From positions 1 through 37,725 of the IMG/VR virus record IMGVR_UViG_3300035698_009674: a DNA stretch of 37,725 nt. One strand, 5' to 3'. Both the position numbers and the translations under genes were made by a program. Below, in pieces: positions 24,053 to 33,746 of this stretch (position 1 is the first letter of the stretch; every line of letters starts with the position of its first letter). A model generated the notes under the pieces. That model searched no databases, was not told the origin of the DNA, and worked only from the letters and a program-made list of their open reading frames with translations. The DNA comes from a virus.

Positions 24053-25741
24053 CTATCCCGAGATAACCCGTTTCCTGATGGTCTTATTCAATTTGGCCAT
24101 CTTGGACTCAAGCCTCTCAAATCTTTTTACCACCTCTGGAAGAGTTTTACTAGTTTCTTCGAACACCTTCTTCAAACCAATCAGCTCATCGCTCATATCG
24201 GACTCTCCCATCGGGGGAGGCTCATCTCCAATTTGTGGCATCTCCTGCAACTCAGGATACATCCGCATAATATCCGCCTGAGTACCCGCATCTCTCTTCG
24301 CTTCCTCGTCACCCTCTTCAGTCTTGTCACGCCAGATAAAGGCTGCGTCATCCTCGGTGAAGTGGAAGATATGCTTCAACACCCACGGCTTGCTTGTCCA
24401 CTCTGCCATCGACGACGCCAGCGCCGCCTGCGCGTTCATCACCTCGATCTGCTGCATCTCAAAGATTGCGCTCGGCACGGACATTTTGATCTGCCAGGCA
24501 ACGGAATCTGGATCGATGTTTAACGCCGCCAGGTGAATGCGGACCACCTTCCGCACTCCCATTATAAACTCGCGCTGCACCCTCATGCATGAGCGAGCAA
24601 ATCTCACATCCGCCTGCGACAATGAGCTGCTTGTTTCTTCAGCACTTTCCCCAAGCCCGAGATAGCTCTTGGGCACCTTGACGGCAGCGATCAACTTCTT
24701 CTGGAAGTACTCGACGTCGTCCATCATCTGAACATCAGGTCCCGCGATAACCTCTATCCGCGTGGACTCCTTGCCGCCCCTTGTCGGGATCCAGAAGTCC
24801 TCTGCGGGGTTCAGCGGATTGTATTTAAAGTCGAGCTTGCCAGTCGCGGGATCGATTAATTTCTTTTTCTTGAATCCACGCTTCACTTTTTTGACAAGAG
24901 CCATCGCCTCCTTGGGAGGCAAGTCACCAGTGTCGACGTAGAATGCATACCGCCCAGGAGCCCGCGTCAGCTTCTGCACCAGGGCAGTGTCCTCCATCAT
25001 CTGCAAGCGCTTCCAGACCCAGCGAGCAGAATCGAGCACGCTGTACCCGTACTGCGCGCGCATCATCTTCGAGCGCAATCGCCAATGCACCACCTGCCAA
25101 GGATGGAAGAAGACCAGCTTGGCGCGCCGACCTGCCTCCTCAGCATCGGGCAGGCGACTCTTTGACATCGCCTCAACGACAGCCTTGCGGTTGAATCCGA
25201 ACGCACCAGTAATGTCCTGCACGAACCCGATCAACGATCCCTTCTCATCTACAATGCGACGCATCGTCGCAACAGGTAACCAGTTCAGACCAACGACACC
25301 GATCTCATTAACAAGAATCTCCGCGAAGCAATTGCCGTACTTGCACATCGTCCGAACGGCAACCCAAATGTCTTCCTCGATCCTGACACGACGATGAAGG
25401 CAATCGTCAATGACGTCGCGGATTACCCTGTCCTGGGAAATCCCCCAGATCGTCTTACCGTGGATGCTGTCAGGGATGGTGCTGTCGTCTGCGAAAATAT
25501 CCAGAGCCGCGCTCGTCTCGATATAATCGTCCATGTTTTCATAATCGGCATAACGAAGCATGAGGTCGTTATCGATAGAGAGCATCTCGCTCAAGTCCGA
25601 ATAACCACTACCCCCACCCTCGTCCCACGGAGACCCTGTCGACGTTGGTGCTGCTCCCGCAGAAGTACCACGGGCCTCATCAGCGACCTTGCTTTCCTTG
25701 TCGCGACCAACAAAAGTTTTTATCCAGTCACGCCATGCCAT
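24053..25741 (-). CDS. Portal protein (T4 gp20-like)
   Basis: At 562 residues it is close to T4 gp20 (524). Motifs are LMLRYADYENMDDYIETSAA, FADDSTIPD, FKYNPLNPAEDFWIPTRGG, VQMMDDVEYFQKKLIAAVKVP and SYLGLGESAEETSSSLSQADV, all typical of myovirus portals. The dodecameric ring forms the DNA entry vertex of the head and docks the terminase. It directly follows the large terminase with a 3-base gap. The C-terminus is charged and helical. Confidence 0.9.
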   Translation of the reverse strand: MAWRDWIKTFVGRDKESKVADEARGTSAGAAPTSTGSPWDEGGGSGYSDLSEMLSIDNDLMLRYADYENMDDYIETSAALDIFADDSTIPDSIHGKTIWGISQDRVIRDVIDDCLHRRVRIEEDIWVAVRTMCKYGNCFAEILVNEIGVVGLNWLPVATMRRIVDEKGSLIGFVQDITGAFGFNRKAVVEAMSKSRLPDAEEAGRRAKLVFFHPWQVVHWRLRSKMMRAQYGYSVLDSARWVWKRLQMMEDTALVQKLTRAPGRYAFYVDTGDLPPKEAMALVKKVKRGFKKKKLIDPATGKLDFKYNPLNPAEDFWIPTRGGKESTRIEVIAGPDVQMMDDVEYFQKKLIAAVKVPKSYLGLGESAEETSSSLSQADVRFARSCMRVQREFIMGVRKVVRIHLAALNIDPDSVAWQIKMSVPSAIFEMQQIEVMNAQAALASSMAEWTSKPWVLKHIFHFTEDDAAFIWRDKTEEGDEEAKRDAGTQADIMRMYPELQEMPQIGDEPPPMGESDMSDELIGLKKVFEETSKTLPEVVKRFERLESKMAKLNKTIRKRVISG

Positions 25742-25744
25742 GCG

Positions 25745-27793
25745 TTAGTCTCCAAACAAAATGGGCATAAAGTCCAAGTCGTCCATCGCCTCTTCCGCCA
25801 TCTCCATCGCGTCATCAATGTCAATCTGCGATGTTGGAATCAAAGGGCTCACCCATTCATGTTCATGCCTACCCTTTTTGGGGGTATCAGATCCAAGGCC
25901 AATTGGCAAGCGAGCTGATCCCTGCAATAAACCATACACCACTCCAGCCATCGCGTCACTAATATCCTTACTTCCAGCCTGGAGATGGTCAATCTTGCCC
26001 TTGATGCGATCATACTCAAGAGCCTTCAGCTCCTCGATGAAAGGCTCATATTTGTGGTACCGAATCCGATCCTCGTAAATGGCGCTCTTCAACTCATCGT
26101 ACGGATCGGTCTTTTCATCCATGGAGATCAACTCGCAGTGGATCCCCCGGCGCTTCACCTGCTGATGCATCTCCACATACTGATACTTGTCCGTACTGAA
26201 CCCCATAAAATTATATCCGTGGGCCTGCAGCTCATAAACAAGCCTCCGAATATCAGGCATGTAAATCTGCTCTCCACGGGGCGGGTTAATCCGCAAAACA
26301 ATATCGATGTGATAAAACGGAGCGTAGTCAGTATAGCGAACCCCCTCCGACCGTCTCACCACCTCCACCCACCGCGCGACATGCCCTACAGCAAACCCAG
26401 TGGCATCCCCAGACGTCGAGGTGTCGATGTGGCACCAACGCAGCTTGTTGGGGTTAACCACGGGAATGAACCCATCCTCCGTGTACCCGCCAGGGATGCG
26501 CCGCTCGAACTTCTTGCACATCGTCCCCCACTTGAATCCCCCAGGGCCACCAGAGGTCCATTCCCCCAGCGTAAAAGCATGCGGAATGTTCTCGTCTGCA
26601 CACTTATCCACAGCGTCCACCCTCTGGATGAACGCAGAGATCGCCTGCGTGGAGATGCCCGCAATATCACGAAGGGCGTTCTCAAGATCGGTCTCAAAGT
26701 CAGCAAGGAATTCGATCGGAACATCAATGAGCCAAGCATCATTCTCTTCGAGGTATTTATCGGTGACAAGATCGTAGTCCTCTTCCACTAAAATCCGTGC
26801 CTTGATAGAAGAGGCGGAGCAGATAACCCAGAACTTCTCGCCGCAGAAATCTGTTTCAGGCTTCGCCGTCCATGGGGTATGATCGCGCACAAATACCTGC
26901 GGGTCATTCATGCTCTCTCGGATCTTACGCTCGGTAAAACTCTCCAGCGTAGCCGCCGACGAAGCAAGGATCACCATCCCAGGAAAATCACCGCCAGCCT
27001 TCTGGAACCTCGATTTGATACGACGCAAAATGCTCCTGTACACCTTCTCCACAGGATCGAAATGCGCCATCGTCTTGCGCTGCCCAATTGCCGTCGTGAT
27101 CTGCTGGGCCTTGCGCACGGGTGGGAAGTTTGTCTCGTCAAGTCCGCAACAGAAAATGTTACTACCGAGGATCCTTTCAGATCCGTAAGACCCAACTATC
27201 ACCCTGATATTGTTAGGGAAAACCGTATTCTCTTTTGAAATCCTCGGCGCAAACTTCTCCATGAAATACGCAGACTCACGGATCTTGTCATCCACTGCTG
27301 TCTTCATGATTTCCCGCGCCAAAATCAAGTTCTTGGAGATAAGGGGAATCACCATCTCAGTGCCCGACGAAAGACCGAACGTCTTCTGGGGATTCACGAG
27401 GCATGACAATTCATACAAGACCCTGCACACCGCAATGGACAGACAAAAGGTCTTCCCCACTCCGATGGCTCCTGTCGTCACAAACTCCCGATACGGAAAC
27501 TCGAAAAGATCGATCATGTCCTTCCGTAGCTCTGGGTACAACGTCGAGCATGATTCGCCCAGGTAGTACGGATCCTCGATGAACTGCTCCATCGTCACGG
27601 GCTGCGTGTGATACCGATGTTCGAGGATCGTCTCCGTCACAGCAGTCTGCTCAGCAGGATCAGCATCGATCATCCCAAAGAACAACTCCTGCTCCTGTGG
27701 GGTCAAAGTAGAAACAAGATCCCCCGTTCTCATTTCAATTTCATCGGAGGTAAGAACCGACTTCTTGCGGCCATGCTTATTGGTAATAATCAA
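25745..27793 (-). CDS. Terminase large subunit
   Basis: The 682-residue packaging motor has an N-terminal ATPase with Walker A TGAIGVGKT (107-115), a hydrophobic Walker B IFCCGLDE ending in D219-E220, and an LASSAA coupling motif near 277. The C-terminal nuclease shows the acidic triad HIDTSTSGDATG (D457), GFSTDKY (D535) and KDISDAMAG (D613). It cuts concatemeric DNA and drives it through the portal encoded next. The start overlaps the previous stop as ATGA. Confidence 0.93.
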   Translation of the reverse strand: MIITNKHGRKKSVLTSDEIEMRTGDLVSTLTPQEQELFFGMIDADPAEQTAVTETILEHRYHTQPVTMEQFIEDPYYLGESCSTLYPELRKDMIDLFEFPYREFVTTGAIGVGKTFCLSIAVCRVLYELSCLVNPQKTFGLSSGTEMVIPLISKNLILAREIMKTAVDDKIRESAYFMEKFAPRISKENTVFPNNIRVIVGSYGSERILGSNIFCCGLDETNFPPVRKAQQITTAIGQRKTMAHFDPVEKVYRSILRRIKSRFQKAGGDFPGMVILASSAATLESFTERKIRESMNDPQVFVRDHTPWTAKPETDFCGEKFWVICSASSIKARILVEEDYDLVTDKYLEENDAWLIDVPIEFLADFETDLENALRDIAGISTQAISAFIQRVDAVDKCADENIPHAFTLGEWTSGGPGGFKWGTMCKKFERRIPGGYTEDGFIPVVNPNKLRWCHIDTSTSGDATGFAVGHVARWVEVVRRSEGVRYTDYAPFYHIDIVLRINPPRGEQIYMPDIRRLVYELQAHGYNFMGFSTDKYQYVEMHQQVKRRGIHCELISMDEKTDPYDELKSAIYEDRIRYHKYEPFIEELKALEYDRIKGKIDHLQAGSKDISDAMAGVVYGLLQGSARLPIGLGSDTPKKGRHEHEWVSPLIPTSQIDIDDAMEMAEEAMDDLDFMPILFGD

Positions 27794-28830
27794 GGCTTGC
27801 CTTTGCCCTTATTCCTTGACGACCATCGCTGCTCCGTGTTCCCACGAACGCTTGGCTTTATAGGACCAGGAGGAAACTTCCCCTCTCTCTTGCGAGCAGG
27901 CTCCAGCTCAGGGTTTTCTGGAGGATCTTTTCTCGGCAACAAAGAATCCTCCGTCTCTGGCTCGGGCTCATCGTCGGGATCGAGAGCCTCCACCCTTTCA
28001 TCGTACTCATCCTCCATGTCATCGGCAGGCTGCCCTAAATTCTCGCCCTTGGGCATGAAGCCCGCGTCCTGCCCCGCGCCCTCCTCGTCGACGGGCACCT
28101 CCCCCAACTCCTCCCCGTCGGGCACGTCATCGCCGTCCTGGGCCTCGTATTCGACATCCACGATTCCGGACCTCTCCTCATCGGACAGATCCATACGATC
28201 CGCAACGTCCATGGGGGATCCATCCAGGTCGCGCAGATTCCCAGCCCGACGGATTGCATTGAGCGCAGCAAGCACGCGCCCGCGAGACACCGGATCGTTG
28301 AACGCCTTGGCAGCGCCCTCCCCGTACTTGTTCTTGATGTATTCGATCCGCTCGGCAGAAACAGTAATGGTCCCCAAGTCTCGCGACCCCACGAGCCCCA
28401 GATCCATCTTGATGCCGTGCATCCTCATAATGATATCGCGCATCGACTTATCGATCTTGTCCACCTGCGGATCGATCGTGTCAGTCATCCTCTCCTTCGC
28501 GTGCGCCACATCAAATCGGTACTGCATCGCAAGGTACTGATCCTCCAGGCGCTCCAACTCCCGCATTTTGTCAGCGAATTTTCTCTCAGCATCGATGAAC
28601 ACACGGGGCAACGTCGAACGCACCAAGCCGCCCTCTCGCAAATCCTGCCTGTACAGCTTCAATGATTCGATCAAGGACGTTCGTTTGATATCGCGATACT
28701 CGCGCATCCTGTCTTGGATGTAAGTCGCCACTGCAGCTGGGGGGTATCCCGCATATAGCATTTCCTGGACCTGATCGAAACACTTCAGCGTTTTGATCTT
28801 TACGAACTTTTTAATCGCCGCCTTAGCCAT
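27790..28830 (-). CDS. Possible terminase small subunit (346 aa)
   Basis: The N-terminal half is helical, with a segment (VQEMLYAGYPPAAVATYIQD) that could be a helix-turn-helix, then a charged helix (ERKFADKMRELERLEDQYLA). The C-terminal 150 residues are acidic and Pro-rich, ending in a basic tail (RWSSRNKGKGKP). Its position immediately before the large terminase, with an ATGA overlap, and a DNA-binding-like start make a small terminase the best guess. No sequence family confirms this. Confidence 0.5.
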   Translation of the reverse strand: MAKAAIKKFVKIKTLKCFDQVQEMLYAGYPPAAVATYIQDRMREYRDIKRTSLIESLKLYRQDLREGGLVRSTLPRVFIDAERKFADKMRELERLEDQYLAMQYRFDVAHAKERMTDTIDPQVDKIDKSMRDIIMRMHGIKMDLGLVGSRDLGTITVSAERIEYIKNKYGEGAAKAFNDPVSRGRVLAALNAIRRAGNLRDLDGSPMDVADRMDLSDEERSGIVDVEYEAQDGDDVPDGEELGEVPVDEEGAGQDAGFMPKGENLGQPADDMEDEYDERVEALDPDDEPEPETEDSLLPRKDPPENPELEPARKREGKFPPGPIKPSVRGNTEQRWSSRNKGKGKP

Positions 28831-31741
28831 CTTTCAACTTCCCACTAAAAGCACCTAACAACTGTCTGCGATTATTCTTCTTCCGTGGCAACACCCGCAG
28901 CCGCTCTCCCTTTACCCTATCTGGTTTGAGCTTTTTTTTCAAACTCTGCCTTTCCTCCTCCTTTAATTTACTGACAAGCAGATCGATTCGCTTGGTGGCT
29001 CGCTTCTCTGACGCCTGCTTTTCCTCGTAACTCTCGGGCTCATCTCCCATCAGCCCAACAAACTGCCCTGTCTTCACCCCGAGAACATCAAGCATTGCCT
29101 CGTCATGACCTACGCTGGCCACGCAGTAATAACTCGGGACGTCTGGCAACGCATCATCCACACCGATCCTGGAGATCCTCGTCTCGCACTGGCTGTTTCC
29201 AGTTATGGAAACTTTTCCATTTCTCCTAACGACAAGAGTCCCCATATCATTACTCAAACACCACACACGCTCTCCAGGGAGGATAGAACTATCAACCCTG
29301 AACGCATTCTCCCGCATGGGACTATCCTGTAAATACGCATCATCTCGATCGCTAATATGAATGTCATAGGCGAGCCGCCCAGCAGATGTCCTCGACTTTC
29401 TTGTTGATATATTTGCAGAGAACCCCCTTCGCACGCACAAGGATTGGAGCCTCTCAAGCATCGTAAGGTTTATGCTTGTTATCTTTCTGACGCTTGAATT
29501 CCATTTCTTTTTTGTCCCGTCCCCGAGCCATATGCCATGAATAAGACAATCCAATTGCTCCCTTGTGCAATCCTCCAACAATGGACTGAGATCCTTGTCG
29601 ATATACTCCTCGACATCCTTCCATCCCTTCATGGGCTTTAAATGATCCAGCCTACTCCTTCTCCGTCCTTGCGGAATCCCGTACCAGTACATCCCTCGAA
29701 CTTCATTCACCCACCATTGAACACCAGCACCATTCAAGACAGCGACGATATCTTTATTCCAAGGCTGATGTTTCGCTTGGTAAATCGTAAGCTGCTTTCC
29801 GTTAAAACTGCCATCGCTCACAAAAAGACCAATCAAGCGAAGCTCATCATCGGAAAGATCCACCCCAATTGCACTCTGGAACCCACAGACAGGAATATAC
29901 CGCCTCTTCACACCAGACAAGTTCTCGGCTGTATCCACCCACCATTCTGACCTCCTCGTCCCTCGCATTGTTCTCCTGTTACTACGACAAACCATCCTGT
30001 GATCACCAGTCACGAGCAAGTCTACCGTCTTCGTCTTTACCCTGTACATCTTCTCGTCACGGCCAAGGACGCGATCCACTTTCCCCTTAGCAACAACCCA
30101 TTCCACACCTCCGCTTGCTACGTCAAAACCAGCAACGGGATCCCCAATGCCAACACCATCAACCCCCACAAACCCATCCCTTGTCAAAACTTCTGTTTTA
30201 ACGTCAAAACAATGTATTGCAGGACTCCAGTCCAGCTCCCCAAACACACACATCGTAGCGCGGTGTTGCAACCCATCCAGACCCGACGCCGAGCGTAAAC
30301 TCAAAAGGCCCAGATCCGTTTCTCCATCCATATACCTCCGCAAACTATTATCCTTCTGGTTTGTCGTCTGCTTGCCGGTGAAGATCGCGGGCTTATATTC
30401 GCTGAGCCGATCCTGGTAAATATTATGGACAGCATGATGCCACGCATACACCAACGGTCGCTCCCCAGCCTCAATCAAACTGGCTGCAAACTCGGCAACA
30501 TAGCCAGCCTTTGCAAGCCCCGCAGCTTGCCGAGACTCCTGATCGATCGCCCTCGCCAGCTGCCCTTTGATGTGAAAACTGGCACCCTCGTACTCCTTTG
30601 CCTTGCTACGGACAGCACCTATGAGCCTGTCATACAGCAGCTCATCGTAGTGCAGATCCTCCACCTTGCGCACCACCTTGGGCAGATCTATCGACACCTC
30701 ATCGTCGGTGGCCCTCCTCCTCAAGAGCAATCCCTCCCGCGACAGGTGCCCGTTCAGTGCCTTCGGATCAGCAACGATCCTCTCCCCGTACCCCATGCAC
30801 CACTCGCGCGTGAACGCCTCCTCCGAGCCCAGGGAGTGGAAATCGATCGCGTTCATCACCGACCAGATCTCTTTCCCGTATCCATAGACGGGCGTCCCCG
30901 ACAACCCCCACACGTTGGAAGAGGTTTCCGATATCAACGATGCCGCAGAATACTTCCCAGTGCCCGTGTGCCGAAGCTCTTGAACCTCATCATACAGGAT
31001 GGTTTTGAATTGACGCTTCAGGAGGTACTTTTGCCACCACGCAATCAACCCGTAATGAATGATCACAAACGGCGTGGTGGGGATCCTATAAGGAGTCCGC
31101 GTCTTCAGTATCGGAGCAAGGGCCTCCCCGCGCTTTGTCGCCAGCTCAAACGGCGTCATGTCCCGCTGCCCCTTCAGGCCGGGAAGATCAAACAGCATCC
31201 CAATCATCCTCTGCCACTGCTTTTGGACATGGGTTTGACACACGATCAGCACGGGGTATTCGTTTGCCGTGGCAGCCGCCGCAAGACCGCTCCACGTCTT
31301 TCCGAGCCCCATCCCGTCCCCAAGCACACACCTGCGATTGGACGTCATGAAGGTTACCGCAGACTCCTGGAACGGAAACAGCTTCCCCAGGAAATCAGCA
31401 GGGGGCTGCGTGCGCCGACGATCAGCCCCCGACATACGACTATTGATCTGCTCGACCGCAGATCTGCGCGCCTCGTCCAACACCCCCTTGCACTGCTTCA
31501 CGTTCACAGGAAAACGCATCAGCAGCCAGTTCAGATCTGCCACCTCACGACGGGTGTTATGAAACTCCAAAAAACCACCACCCCCACGAGTCACCTGCGC
31601 GCCTGGAAAGATCCTTTTCGCATACTCCAACAGGAGGGGTTCCCCGCTGAGTTTGAACATGCCCGTCTTGTTGTGATAGGTCAGGCTCCCATAGACATGA
31701 CCCTCCAGGCTTGGCTTTTTCAGATAGTCAGGAATGATCAT
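28823..31741 (-). CDS. SNF2-type DNA helicase precursor interrupted by an intein (972 aa; 633 after splicing)
   Basis: The start is the ATG at 31741, overlapping the previous stop as ATGA. Motif order is that of SF2/SNF2 helicases: Walker A GDGMGLGKT (141-149), TILYDEVQE with the DExx box at 251-254, GLSGTPVYG (motif III), SLRSASGLDGLQ (motif V), and motif VI split by the intein: H510, then after splicing SQCETRISRIG. Phage proteins of this type remodel DNA in replication or recombination (T4 UvsW is a functional parallel). It directly follows a PD-(D/E)XK nuclease gene, which may be its partner. The C-terminus is Lys/Arg-rich. Confidence 0.9.
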   Translation of the reverse strand: MIIPDYLKKPSLEGHVYGSLTYHNKTGMFKLSGEPLLLEYAKRIFPGAQVTRGGGGFLEFHNTRREVADLNWLLMRFPVNVKQCKGVLDEARRSAVEQINSRMSGADRRRTQPPADFLGKLFPFQESAVTFMTSNRRCVLGDGMGLGKTWSGLAAAATANEYPVLIVCQTHVQKQWQRMIGMLFDLPGLKGQRDMTPFELATKRGEALAPILKTRTPYRIPTTPFVIIHYGLIAWWQKYLLKRQFKTILYDEVQELRHTGTGKYSAASLISETSSNVWGLSGTPVYGYGKEIWSVMNAIDFHSLGSEEAFTREWCMGYGERIVADPKALNGHLSREGLLLRRRATDDEVSIDLPKVVRKVEDLHYDELLYDRLIGAVRSKAKEYEGASFHIKGQLARAIDQESRQAAGLAKAGYVAEFAASLIEAGERPLVYAWHHAVHNIYQDRLSEYKPAIFTGKQTTNQKDNSLRRYMDGETDLGLLSLRSASGLDGLQHRATMCVFGELDWSPAIHCFDVKTEVLTRDGFVGVDGVGIGDPVAGFDVASGGVEWVVAKGKVDRVLGRDEKMYRVKTKTVDLLVTGDHRMVCRSNRRTMRGTRRSEWWVDTAENLSGVKRRYIPVCGFQSAIGVDLSDDELRLIGLFVSDGSFNGKQLTIYQAKHQPWNKDIVAVLNGAGVQWWVNEVRGMYWYGIPQGRRRSRLDHLKPMKGWKDVEEYIDKDLSPLLEDCTREQLDCLIHGIWLGDGTKKKWNSSVRKITSINLTMLERLQSLCVRRGFSANISTRKSRTSAGRLAYDIHISDRDDAYLQDSPMRENAFRVDSSILPGERVWCLSNDMGTLVVRRNGKVSITGNSQCETRISRIGVDDALPDVPSYYCVASVGHDEAMLDVLGVKTGQFVGLMGDEPESYEEKQASEKRATKRIDLLVSKLKEEERQSLKKKLKPDRVKGERLRVLPRKKNNRRQLLGAFSGKLKDG
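29195..30211 (-). other. Intein with LAGLIDADG homing endonuclease (339 aa), inserted in helicase motif VI
   Basis: It begins with Cys at precursor residue 511 (CFDVKTEVLTRDG, block A), has the TGDH block B at intein residues 68-71, and ends VRRNGKVSITGN with Ser as the first extein residue. The usual penultimate His is Gly, as in some active inteins. Two LAGLIDADG motifs, LIGLFVSDGS (D133) and LIHGIWLGDGT (D231), both keep the acidic residue, so endonuclease activity is plausible. Removal restores a continuous helicase motif VI. Confidence 0.9.
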
Positions 31742-32127
31742 GTGGTCAGCCCCCAGTTCTTGGAGAGCGCCACGTACTTGACTGGCTTCCCATGCGCCTC
31801 GCCGATATGATGAACCAAGCCCCTCTCGCTCACCAGCACGACAGCCTTCACCTTCTCCCCAGATGCATATCGCTGAACCTGCGCCGCGACCGTCCTCGTG
31901 TTCGGCTTCCCTTTTTTGACCTCGATCACGATCCCACCCTCCACCAGGAAATCCACACGACACCTTGGAGCAACTACTACCTCCAGCTCAAACGAAATGC
32001 CAGCCCCATCCAGCACCTTGCGGATCTCGTCAACAACATCCGATTCCAATCGCACGGGAGGAAGGTGGATGCTACGGACAGCCGCCAGCACCGAATCCAA
32101 GAGAGAAAGCTCGGGTTGCTGATCCAT
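31738..32127 (-). CDS. PD-(D/E)XK nuclease (129 aa)
   Basis: A helix with a conserved Glu (VVDEIRKVLDGAGI) is followed by CRVDFLVEGGIVIEVKKGKP, which gives the D...E-x-K catalytic pattern. The rest (QVQRYASGEKVKAVVLV) fits the fold. Small nucleases of this kind often stand beside SNF2 helicases in phage genomes; here the stop overlaps the helicase start as ATGA. It may act in DNA processing or as a junction or nick nuclease. The ribosome site AGGAGG is directly preceded by palindrome copy 6. Confidence 0.8.
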   Translation of the reverse strand: MDQQPELSLLDSVLAAVRSIHLPPVRLESDVVDEIRKVLDGAGISFELEVVVAPRCRVDFLVEGGIVIEVKKGKPNTRTVAAQVQRYASGEKVKAVVLVSERGLVHHIGEAHGKPVKYVALSKNWGLTT

Positions 32128-32137
32128 CGATCCTCCT

Positions 32138-32153
32138 GCGAACTGCAGTTCGC
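32138..32153. repeat. 16-bp palindrome, copy 6 (GCGAACTGCAGTTCGC)
   Basis: Intergenic, 11 bases upstream of the ATG at 32127 and directly before AGGAGG. Perfect palindrome, including its central GC. Its gatcctcct flank is shared with copy 1. Confidence 0.85.
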
Positions 32154-32154
32154 C

Positions 32155-32619
32155 TCATCTCTCCAACGTTGGCAATTTGCTGTGATTAACAGCGATAAAT
32201 TTCCGAAGTGCTCCCGTCCTCAAAGGAACCGAACAGCTTGGGCAAGGATCTCCCACTCCTAAATCGCCAGGATTCTTAGGATCAACCTTGCAATTCGGAC
32301 ACACAACCTCGTACACGGCAGCGAACGCACCATGCCCTGTCCGCTCGTCGATCCCGAAAATGCCATTCAACACGCCGAGGAATCCCACAGCGTAGATGTC
32401 ACGACCCCCCACCTCCACAGGCTCGTCCTCCTCATACACGTCGTGGACAGATCCTGGATGACGCACCATCCCACACTGGATCTCTGGGTCCTTCGCCAAG
32501 ACCTCATTGCACTCGACCTTGGCCTCCCGCAACGCAGCCATCGCCTTCGGGTCGGCCTCCAGCGCACGATTAAGCACCTTCAGCACGTCGAATATGTTTA
32601 CATTTTCACGGATTGACAT
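32155..32619 (-). CDS. Hypothetical protein with C-terminal zinc ribbon (154 aa)
   Basis: An N-terminal helical part (FDVLKVLNRALEADPKAMAAL) is followed by a YAVGFLGVLNGIFGID segment. The C-terminal part has paired cysteines, C-P-N-C and C-P-S-C, about 20 residues apart, forming a zinc ribbon. Function is unknown. It lies three bases after the previous gene and upstream of the nuclease-helicase pair. Confidence 0.7.
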   Translation of the reverse strand: MSIRENVNIFDVLKVLNRALEADPKAMAALREAKVECNEVLAKDPEIQCGMVRHPGSVHDVYEEDEPVEVGGRDIYAVGFLGVLNGIFGIDERTGHGAFAAVYEVVCPNCKVDPKNPGDLGVGDPCPSCSVPLRTGALRKFIAVNHSKLPTLER

Positions 32620-32622
32620 CTG

Positions 32623-33219
32623 CTACCGCCTATCTGTCAGGTTGGGACCAACCTTATGCTCTTCCTCAGCGGTCTCCCTCGCGACAACAGGCATATCCAT
32701 CAGCTCATTCACGCGCTCATTCATCTCGGGAGAATTACTCCCCATCTCAAGAAGCTCCCTCTTCAGACCATCCCTCTGCATGATAACCTCTGCGAGCTTC
32801 AGCCCCGTGGACTCCTGAAGAGCCATCCTGTGAGTGATATTGTGAGCCCGAACTATTCGCAACTCATCATCAACCATATCCAACCTCTGCCGCAGCATCT
32901 CGTTATCCTTGCCGACAGCCGAAGCCTCACTTGCCAGACGAACGAACTCCTCCCTGCCGATGTACACACTGCCGCCAGACCCAAACCGTGCGTCCATCAG
33001 CACCGTCACGAGGGTCGACATGCCGATCTGCTTACGCTTGAACTCATGCACCTCGTCTTCCATCCGCTTATGAAGCTCTCGGATCTCCATCAAAAAACGA
33101 TCCTTCTCATGCTTCCATTCGAGCCGCTCCTGCACCTGTCCAAGCAGAACCTTGTCAGAAAGATTCGAACCCACCGCCCCATCATCCTTGCTGACATCCT
33201 GATCTTTTTCTTCGCTCAT
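32623..33219 (-). CDS. Coiled-coil protein (198 aa)
   Basis: The start is the ATG at 33219, overlapping the previous stop as ATGA; the frame to 33273 reads into that gene. After an acidic start the sequence is dominated by heptad-like helices (ERLEWKHEKDRFLMEIREL, NEMLRQRLDMVDDELRIVR, RDGLKRELLEMG). No family is recognised; it might be a scaffold or partner in DNA metabolism. Confidence 0.65.
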   Translation of the reverse strand: MSEEKDQDVSKDDGAVGSNLSDKVLLGQVQERLEWKHEKDRFLMEIRELHKRMEDEVHEFKRKQIGMSTLVTVLMDARFGSGGSVYIGREEFVRLASEASAVGKDNEMLRQRLDMVDDELRIVRAHNITHRMALQESTGLKLAEVIMQRDGLKRELLEMGSNSPEMNERVNELMDMPVVARETAEEEHKVGPNLTDRR

Positions 33220-33746
33220 TTTTCCATCCTTTTCTTTAGCGTCTGGATGCGAATCCACGCATCCCTGTTCCATTTTGCATCGGCGAGCGCATGGTGCGCA
33301 GCGTGGGGTTCAGGAGGAAGCGCGGACCTCTTCAGCCCCAAACCCACCATCTCCTGCTTGATGTCCAATGTGTTCATCGGCATCCCCTCTGGCAGATCGA
33401 TCATCCGTCCAAAGATCCAGCACAACAGCACATGATCGTAGGCTGAGTAATACCCCCACAGCTCAACAGGATCGGCTTTTGACGGCTTCAAATACTCAAG
33501 CAGCTTATCCCTCAACTCATCCCGATGGAACGCCTGTACGCCAGGGTGAGGCCCGAAGTCCCAGACAGGAGGCATCTTGGACAGCACGTTCTGCTTCACC
33601 CAATCATTTGCCCTGTCGATGTTCGCATCCAGGCTGATCGCGTAGAAGGAACTATCCGCCGACTCGTCGATCACACCGATCGATATCAAGTCCAGGAAAC
33701 CAGGCTCCTCCATAAACTCGCAGTCATAGAAAAATCGTCTAGCCAT
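33216..33746 (-). CDS. DEDDh 3'-5' exonuclease (176 aa)
   Basis: The DEDD motifs are visible: FFYDCEF (D8, E10), YYSAYDHVLL (D104) and HHALADA (H151, D156). The size and a sequence style with a short insertion between motifs resemble the Rv2179c-like exoribonuclease family of phages. It would remove nucleotides from 3' ends of RNA or DNA. I start at the ATG at 33746, overlapping the stop of the tiny upstream gene. Confidence 0.8.
   Translation of the reverse strand: MARRFFYDCEFMEEPGFLDLISIGVIDESADSSFYAISLDANIDRANDWVKQNVLSKMPPVWDFGPHPGVQAFHRDELRDKLLEYLKPSKADPVELWGYYSAYDHVLLCWIFGRMIDLPEGMPMNTLDIKQEMVGLGLKRSALPPEPHAAHHALADAKWNRDAWIRIQTLKKRMEK

Noticed and set aside
30425-31810. Plus-strand open frame of 461 codons
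   Set aside because: Shadow of the helicase gene, which has all its motifs on the minus strand.
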